64,000 bases of DNA from Symbiodinium natans. Lineage: Eukaryota > Sar > Dinophyceae > Suessiales > Symbiodiniaceae. Positions 56,615-64,000 of the stretch are shown one piece after another. The stretch is from assembly GCA_905221605.1 (NCBI GenBank), contig CAJNDS010002106.1:267501-331500 (forward strand), given 5' to 3'. The position numbers and the translations under genes were made by a program. The notes beneath the pieces are model-generated. The model was not told where the DNA came from. It saw only the letters and a program-made list of their open reading frames with translations, and did no database searches. Numbering within the stretch: the stretch's first letter is position 1; the number at the start of each line of letters is the position of its first letter.

Positions 56615-57372
56615 ATTCACCCTAAACCCTAAACCCTAAACCCTAAACCCTAAACCCTAAACCCTGTTGTGTTTGCCCCGGCTCTGTCCGCGAAGGTTTT
56701 GGGGCGGCGCGAGGATGAAGGAAGTATTCTGTGGAAGTGGGTCCCCAGGGGTGTAAGGTTTAGGGTTTAGGGTTTAGGGTTTTAGGCTATGCAAGGTGTC
56801 AGGCAGCCATTTCTACAGGGCTTCTTGGCCTTGAAACCTGAAATCCCCTAACCCTAAACCCTAAACCCGAAAGACCTGAAGCTCGACGGTTAAAACTTAA
56901 GACCCCAAACCCCAAGCCCCCTAACCCTGCCTTGAGAACCCCAAATCTACTTTTTTGTAGGTTATTACTATAAATCCCCTTATTGGATTCTTAGGAGACC
57001 TACAACAAAGTAGGTTTCGGGTTGTTAAGGCTGTTAAGGCACAGACTTTACCTGAGCTGGCCTCCTTTGAACTGTGATTGTAAGGAATCGCAGCCCCTAG
57101 AGTGACCGAGGTGACCTCCGTGGGTTCAGGGTTTAAGGGTTCAAGAGTTTCATAAGACGTACCCTAAACCCAAAACCCAGAGGTCAAGAATCGAAAAGGT
57201 TTCAAACCCTAAAACCTTAACCCTAAACCCTAAACCCAAGAATCAAAAGGGGACCTCGACCCAGCCACCCGGCATGTCATCCCAACCGGCCTCTCCCCCA
57301 AGAGCGACCCCCAAAGCCCCAAATCAAAAAAACAAACGGATGGTTTAGGGTTTAGGGTTTAGGGTTGAGGAA
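56615..57372. other. Flank; includes family 8 fold-back (56942-57031)
   Basis: CCCTAAA at 56620-56665. The family 8 element matches 3119-3211. No gene supported. Confidence 0.5.
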
Positions 57373-57467
57373 TTACCTGAAGGCTCCAATGTAGTTCCTT
57401 TTGGGGTTAGTTAGAAGGGATTCTAGTATACTACCCAAAACCCCACAACATAGGAGCCTTCGGGTAA
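57373..57467. repeat. Fold-back element, family 3
   Basis: TTACCTGAAGGCTCCAATGT against TTACCCGAAGGCTCCTATGT in reverse complement; the centre GGGATTCTAGTATACTACCC is shared with the copies at 61283 and 60571. Confidence 0.85.
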
Positions 57468-59160
57468 GCCCCAGACACTAAACCAAGCCAAGAAGGCTTT
57501 AAGGCCTCAAGCCCTAAAACCCTAACCTTCCTAGACTTCCTAAACCCTAAACCCTGACATCTATACCCAAATCCTAGACCCTAGCCCTAAACCCTAAACC
57601 CTATACCCTAAACCCTAAACCCTACAGCCCAAACCCGGAATCCTGCAACCTGGCTGCTGCTTGTCTTGCACGCCGGAGCTTTCATACTCGGCGGCCACGC
57701 GGCCAAGAAAGCTAGTTGGTTCCTCCTTTGCATCGCATGCGGTTTCAGGTTCTCGGTTCAAGGAGTGGGGTTTCCAGTCGGCTGTATTTGTAACCCCTAG
57801 ACTCTAGACACCAAAGCAGAGGTTCATCTGCATGGCTCCGGGGGATATAGCCTTCTCATTCTGGTAATGCCGTTAGTACCAAGTACTCATTCAGGTAATG
57901 AAGTCTCTGCTGCCGCGTTTGGGATGTTCTTCTCCTAAGGGTCTGTCTTGCTTTGCACATGCAGCAAGGACGCCGAGATAAGTGGGCTGGTTGCTGAAAC
58001 CCGAGATATGTAGGGCTGAGCGCATGGAAAAGATGCCATGAAGGGGCTGATGCCTCCCTGCAGAAGAAGCCCCTAGTAAGGCATGGCTTTGCCCAAAAAT
58101 CAAGTGGGACCCAGAACCCTAAACCCTAAACCCTAAACCCTAAACCCTAAACCCTAAACCCTACATACGCAGGCACCGTTGGCCGAACTTCCCCAAGCCA
58201 AAAACGTCTGAAACCAACGCGTGGATTTCGTCAGGCCCCTTTGGCTGAAGGTTCAGGGGTTTTAGGGTTTAGGGTTTAGGGTTTAGGGTTTAGGGTTCTG
58301 GGTCGTTTAGGGGGTTTCGTCAGGCCCCTTTGGCTTAGGGTTCAGGGGGTTTAGGGTGTAGGGGTTCAGGGTCGGGTTTAGGGGTCTAGAGTCTAGAGGT
58401 TTAGGGGTGTAGGGTTTAGGGGTTTAGGGGACTATGATGTACCCCAACGAGGGCTCTAGGTCTAGTGACTGGGGTCGTGTTCTGTTGCTGTCCTCCGTGG
58501 GCATTCCAGCTGTCACTTGCATCTGTTTCGGGGGTCTGGGAATGCACTGAAGGCCCTAAACTAGGCCCTAAACCCTAAACTGTAAACGAAAAAACAAGCC
58601 CTATAAGCCCTAGACCCTAAACCCTAAACCCCAAACCAAGCAAACGCACCAAAGTACGCCCGAGAGGCTGGTAGCTGTACGACGTCTCCAGCAGACAACA
58701 AACCTTGGCTGCACTTAGGAGGGTTTAGGGTTTAGGGTTTGGGGTTTCGGGTTTAGGGTTAAGGGTTAAGGGTTTAGGGGAATTTTCAGCTGCGTTATTA
58801 AGAAAACCCAATAAACCCACAAAGGCTAAGGATCTAAAGTTACAGTTAAAGCACCACAAAGTTGGGTTGAGGGTTTAGCCCTTAGGGTTACATGCTCAAC
58901 CCTGAAGCCTCTAAACCCGAACCCTACAACCTAAACCACTTTTGGCACAGGCAACAACCCTCGGCAAGCATCTTTCTGGCTTAGGGCTCAGGGCTCAGGG
59001 CTCAGGGTTCAGGGTTTAGGGTTTAGGGTTTAGGGTTTAGGGTTCAGCAAGCATCTGCGTCCGCCAAAGCCCCAAACTGTAGGGTACCCTGGTCGTAGCA
59101 TCAATGGCAGGGAACCAGCAGACCAGAAACTTGGAGAACCTGGGTAGCCCAGTAACCATA
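57468..59160. other. Flank with telomere-like clusters, no supportable gene
   Basis: Clusters at 57540-57625, 58109-58165, 58262-58300, 58720-58775 and 59005-59045. A 35-bp direct repeat (GTCAGGCCCCTTTGGCT) at 58228 and 58319. Unique stretch 57640-58105 without recognisable coding. Confidence 0.5.
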
Positions 59161-59878
59161 TTACGATACATGCTACCTTTTTTTTTTTTTTTTTTTGGGG
59201 GGGGGGGGGGTGGTTGCGAGATAAGGGAACCTTGAAACCCTAAACTCTAAACGCTAAACCCTAAACCCTAAACCCCTGGGCTACCAAGGAACCTTTGTGA
59301 CCCGAAATGAACTCAACAATTGAAGTGCGAAAGATCGAGCTGAACAGCCGGGACCGACTGCAGGGCTCTTTTGGGGTTTAGGGTTTAGGGCTAGGGTTTA
59401 GGGTTCGGGGTTTAGGGTTCAATTTGCTGGAGAAAGCCTTATCAGCTGCTTCCAGACACCAAGAAGAGAATTCCCCTGACGTTTCAGGCAAATGCACGCC
59501 GCTCTTGTCTACCCATCATAGGATAAGTCGAGGCGAGTTTAGAGTGGAGTGGCGTAATGCCTAAAGAGACCCGTAACCCTAAACCCTAAACCCTAAACCC
59601 GAAACCCCTAAACCCTAAACCGGTTCCTGGCTCCCAAGAATATCCCCCGCACGCGGAGAAAGTGTTCGGGTATTCTCGGATTCGGGGTTCCCTGAGGAAT
59701 CACCCTGGAGATATTCGGGTTTAGGGTTTAGGGTTTCGGCCCAAAGTTTGAGTTTCCGGCCCTGAGGGTGCCGCTTATGACGCCCAGGGTGCCTTGTAAT
59801 TATACCCCCCCCCCCTATACCATGGAAGAAACACCCCCCCCCCCCCCCCCTAAACCCGAAACCCTCAACCCTAAACCC

Positions 59879-59909
<31 letters not shown>

Positions 59910-60570
59910 GAACACACAAAAGTAGACTGATTATCCTCATGCCCCTGGCTACAACTGCCCTGCGACAGAAAGTAGAAGCTGCGCTGTTGGGATTTGGGGC
60001 TGGGATTTAGGGCTTGAGAGCTTCTCCTTTAAGAACCCAAACCCTCCTGTTTTGTTGGCTCTCATTCTATTTTAAAAACTGTTGAATGAATTCTTCGGTA
60101 CACTACAAAAGAAATAAGGGCTCTTTTGGTAGGGATTGGGGGGGTTTAGGGGTGAGGGTTAAAGGCTTGAGTTCATGGCTATGTCTTCCGTGGAAGGTAC
60201 ATGACCGAACGCTGCGTTACCTAACACCCCGCACTGGGACCCTCAACGGAATGGCCTCTAACCCGATGCCACTGCAGTGCCTTTTTATTTCTGGCCCAAG
60301 CATCTGCGTCGTCTAAAACAGGCAATTTTCACATCTACAGAAGGGGGGCGGCGCTTAAGCCCTTCGACCTCTATATACGGGCGGAACCAGGGGCCGAACG
60401 TGCCGGCCCGTGCTGGGAATTCCTGCCTGACACCAGGTGCCCTTTTGAAACAGGGTTCTATATCGAACCCGGAAGCGTCGCACCGTTCTCTGAACAAGGC
60501 AAGAAAACGCACTGTGAAAGTATCTACGGGCTCCTGTAGGGTTTAGGGCTTAGGGCTTAGGGTTTAGGGG
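59161..60570. other. Flank with homopolymer runs, no supportable gene
   Basis: T run then G run (59177-59210); C runs at 59806, 59834-59850 and 59882-59909. The 59.95-60.53 kb stretch is unique with overlapping short open frames but no recognisable product. Confidence 0.45.
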
Positions 60571-60614
60571 GTCTAGTATACGACCCAAAGGTACTACATA
60601 GGAGCCTTTGGGTA
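60571..60614. repeat. Fold-back family 3 half-copy
   Basis: TCTAGTATACGACCCAAAGG and ACATAGGAGCCTTTGGGTAC, the right arm only. Confidence 0.75.
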
Positions 60615-61282
60615 CCAACTCTTCAAACATCCTTGGTCTCGTTGGCGCAGTCTTCCTCCACTCCTTCCAGTCTCCGCTTGTCTGTGCCAAGCCCCCGGCG
60701 GCCCTGATTGAACTTGCCGAGCTGCAAGTACCTGCAGCGTCTGGCTCGAGGAGCCTTGCACCTAAAGTATGAAAGGGCAAACATACCTCAACAATTAATG
60801 ACAGGTACATACATCTCCCTTCTTTAGATGGTGTGTAGGCTGCTCTCCTGGACCCGGGAGTATCCTAGGAATAAAGAAAGGGGGTACCCTTTTTTTGCTT
60901 TTAAGGGGATTAGGCCCAACCCCAAAAAAAGGAAAAAGGGGCCTACTCCGGTCCCAGTCTCTGGTATGGATCAGGGTTCAGGGCTCCGGTGCTAACCCTC
61001 AGGTTGGCGCGAAAAATTCAGTTTTTGGGGGAGCGGGTTGAGGGGTACACGCGTTGTGCACCCGAAACCGTATAGGCCGTATAGGTACAAAAGCACGGCG
61101 AAGCACTAAACCCTAAACCCTGAACCCATTAAGCCTAGGCTAGACCCAATCCCTGGGCGATGCTCTGCACCCTGTGAGCACAACTGCTAGACCCAAGAGC
61201 AGCCTAGGAACAGGAAGGGTGCCCTTTTTGGTTTAAAAAGGCCGTTAGAGGGAACTTACACCCTCAAAACGGGGTTGAGGGC

Positions 61283-61378
61283 CTACCCAAAGGATCCTAT
61301 GTGGAACCTTTTTGGGGTAGCATACTAGAATCCCCTGTCACTAACCCAAAAAGGAACTACATTGGAGCCTTTGGGTAA
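61283..61378. repeat. Fold-back family 3, reverse orientation
   Basis: CTACCCAAAGGATCCTATGT ... ACATTGGAGCCTTTGGGTAAG. The centre is the reverse complement of the 56514 and 57373 centres. Confidence 0.85.
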
Positions 61379-61629
61379 GTATACTCTGGGTCCTAGACAC
61401 ATGCATGTGGGTTCGGCGCTTAACACTTTTCAGGACCAACCCTGACGTGTTGCGACTTGGGCAGCCACAGAACTCACAAAAAACCTGAAGCCCAAACCCT
61501 AATCCCCAAAACCCTAAACCCCAAACCCTAAACCCTAAACGGTGCCTAAACCCTAAAAAGCCCAAACCTAAACTCTCAGCCATCCTGAGCCCGAGCTGGA
61601 ATCGCAACTTCAGATCACTGGTCCACACT

Positions 61630-61688
61630 CCCTAAACCCTAAACCCTAAACCCTAAACCCTAAACCCTAAACCCTAAACCCTAAACCC
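61630..61688 (-). repeat. CCCTAAA array
   Basis: Eight perfect units. Confidence 0.95.
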
Positions 61689-61865
61689 GAAGGTGCAGCG
61701 ACCCGGCCAAGTCACAAATAGGTGGGCTCGCCCGGTGCAAGCATACCTGAGGGCGCTTCCCGAAAGCCCCTATAAGGCCTAAAGGGCCTAAAGTTTAAAA
61801 CTGTAAACTACCAATTGCTTAAGAACCCCACCGCCCCGCCCCCCCGCAAAACAAACAAAAATATT

Positions 61866-62560
61866 GAGATACTCTGGGGTTGGGCACTCCAGGGACACTC
61901 TGGGGCTGGGCGCTCGGGACTCTCTGGGGGGGGGGGGGGGCAATCTAGGCACATTCTGGGGTTGGGCACTCCAGAAAGACTCTGAGGTTGGGCCCTGTAG
62001 GATCCTCTAGGCACTCCGAAAACACGCTGGAGTTGGGCACTCCAAGGAGACTCTGGGGTTGGCACTCCTCCAAAAAAGGCGGGATCGACAAGAAGAGGAG
62101 GCGGCCGGCCCCTCGACCCCTTAGGGTTTAGGGTTTAGGGTTTATAACTTCGGGTTTAGGGTTAAGGTTTAGGGTTTAGGTTTAGGGTTTAGGGATATCG
62201 CGCCACCTGCGCACAGCAGGGGCTCTCCTGGGCTTCAGGCGCAGGAGGGTGACAACGAAGCGCAGTGGCACTTCGAGCTTCGCACTGAATACGGTTTAGG
62301 GTTTAGGGTTTAGGGTTCCAATACTGGGGTCAGGGAGTCCGGGAGACTCCAGAACCCTCTGAACCTAACTTTCCGAGGGGGACTCGACTTCACTCTGGGG
62401 TTGGGCACTCCAGGGAGACTCCTGGGGCTTGGCACGGGGTTGGGCGTTCCAGGGGGACTCTGGGGTTGGGCACTCCAGGGAGACTCAAAGGTGGGGCACT
62501 CCACGAACACTCTAAAGTTAGCCACTCCAGGGACACTTTGGGGTTGGGCACTCCAGGGAT
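61866..62560 (+). repeat. GGGGTTGGGCACTCCAGGGA minisatellite, two clusters
   Basis: A unit of 24-28 bp (CTCTGGGGTTGGGCACTCCA) at 61866-62070 and 62393-62560, separated by telomere-like repeats and unique DNA. Minus-strand Pro/Ser/Trp frames are translations of the repeat. Confidence 0.85.
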
Positions 62561-63620
62561 GAGCGAGGAGTAGACCGGGCGAGGAGAAGCGTTCCGGGCG
62601 ACGAGAAGAGTTGAGTTTAAAATCTAACAACCCCACGCCGAGGGTGGGGAAAACAAAAACTATGCTTCCCTTCTAAGGGCAATACAGGGATTGCCATCTG
62701 TTACTTTTGGGGGGGTTCTGAAGCACATAGTAGTAAACCTCTCCTCAGCACACCCTAAGCGATCGGGCCTGTCGGCCAGTTTGAGGAACCTGGAACGAAT
62801 CACGATCAAGGGGCTTTACCTCGGACCCCGAAAGTGGTACCCTTAGGTTCGGGGGACCCTAAAGATTTTAAAAATGAATATAAGGGCCATTTTGGGAGCA
62901 TATGAAGGGCACCTTTGAGTCTACCACCTGAGGGGGTGCGAGTCTAAACCTCCTTGAAACGATTCAAACTCTCCCGCCTCACCCTCGCTGGCTGGGCCGT
63001 GTGGAGAAGTATTGGGCCAAGGCTTTCGGTGGCTTTTCACGGCACTTTGAGAGCTATGAAGGGCTCGGTACGCCAATCAGTTTCCGAACAAACCCAGAGA
63101 CTAACCCTAAACCCTAAACCCTAAACCCTAAGTGCAGACGAGCCACCCGAATAGACACGCTCAACTGATGCGCTCCTTGCTCGAAGGTAGGTCCTTCTCT
63201 CGGGTCGAACTCGGGGCAGAGGAGCCCTAAACCCTAAGCCCTAAGCCCTAAACCCTACTGTACTGCCTAAACCCTAAACCCCAAGCCCCAAACCCGGACC
63301 CTGCACACTACATTCCGACACCTCAGCCCCGCTGAGCTCCCAGCGTCCGTGAATTACTTGGCTGTGGTCTAGGCGGCCTTAAAAACCTGAACCCTAGGCC
63401 CTAAACAACAAAAGAAACACCCTAAATCCTAAACCCTTACCCCCTTAAACTCCCCAAACCCCAAAACCTACAGACCCTAAACCCTATAGATCCTAGACCC
63501 TTTTTGGGCAACGGACTTTGGAGGCTGCCGGCCCTAGACCCTAAACCCCAAACCCCAAACCCTAAACCCTGAACCCTAAACCCTAAACCCTAAACCCTAA
63601 ACCCTAACCCCTAAACCCTT
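62561..63620. other. Flank without supportable gene
   Basis: Unique 62.6-63.1 kb with no recognised product. CCCTAAA clusters at 63102-63132, 63225-63260 and 63540-63620. Confidence 0.5.
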
Positions 63621-63624
63621 AAAC

Positions 63625-63930
63625 CCCCTTCCCCCTCACCCCTCTAACCCCCCTCCTGACCCCCCCCCCTTGCCCCCCCTGGCCCGCCCCTGACCCATCC
63701 CTGGCCTCCCTGGTCCCGTCGGCCCCCTGGCCCCTCGCTCTGGCCTTTCTTGACCCCCTTGACCCTTGGCCCTTTTCGGCCCTTCTCAGCGCAGGCCCCC
63801 CACAGGGTCAACCCACCCCGTACTTTGGGCAGTTTTGGCCCCCTCTCTCCTGACCCCCCCTGACCCCCGTCTGGCCCTCGTCTGCCCCCGCTCCCGTTGG
63901 CCCTTCTGCCCACCTCTTGTGGCCCCCGCT
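63625..63930 (+). repeat. Pyrimidine-rich CCCCTGACCC/CCCTGGCCC repeat
   Basis: About 300 bp of C-rich degenerate units following a CCCTAAA run. Confidence 0.75.
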
Positions 63931-64000
63931 AACCCTGTCAGCCAGGAACTGGCTACAAACCTTATTCTTGGGGAATGTTTTTTTTTGAAAGTAAGCGATT

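Noticed and set aside
61808-62636. Minus-strand Pro/Ser/Trp repeat frames
   Set aside because: Translation of the 24-28-bp minisatellite.

Overview
This window looks like nuclear DNA of a dinoflagellate; the species cannot be named from the sequence. The evidence is threefold. Arabidopsis-type TTTAGGG/CCCTAAA repeats occur throughout. The genes are intron-dense, with a mix of GC, GT and GA donors and AG|G acceptors. Gene B carries the core of a protein family I know from dinoflagellate gene sets (motifs APPCGSWVF, RGSTGRS, EQPYSSL). No rRNA, CRISPR or intact tRNA gene was found.

The window has two kinds of DNA. From 1 to about 6.13 kb and from about 28.9 kb to the end there is essentially no supportable gene. 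These flanks hold dispersed interstitial telomere-like arrays in both orientations, roughly every 200-400 bp, short fold-back (MITE-like) elements of about 100-150 bp in several families, mononucleotide runs and several satellites. The satellites include a 31-bp minisatellite at 29.4 kb, a nested-palindrome AT/GC satellite at 39.0-42.5 kb, a 55-bp satellite at 42.5-43.5 kb and a 968-bp tandem duplication at 43.6-45.4 kb.

Between 6.15 and 28.88 kb lies a compositionally different island. It is full of GCATGC palindromes and (TA)n runs and carries four multi-exon loci, all on the + strand. Gene A (6251-10200) is a Lys/Ala-rich protein of unknown function. Gene B (10617-12635) has a probable signal peptide and the PPCGSWVF core. 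Gene C (13052-16790) contains tandem micro-exons and a Pro-rich tail. Gene D (19192-28414) has about 34 exons and about 1450 residues, with a Glu/Lys-rich N-terminus and a C-terminal part whose motif order recalls Tnp2/CACTA-type transposases.

The island is bounded by an inverted repeat. The left copy begins CACTACCAAC (6154-6188). The right copy (28843-28877) matches it at 28 of 35 positions in reverse complement, and both ends carry a second conserved block about 50 bp further in. I therefore propose that the whole island is a single giant (about 22.7 kb) CACTA-like DNA transposon: gene D would be the transposase-like component and genes A-C cargo or accessory functions. This is the main candidate for an undescribed system.

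Exon boundaries were set by hand from reading-frame phase and splice-site logic. Gene B and most of gene D are well determined. The 5' half of gene A and parts of gene C are not.
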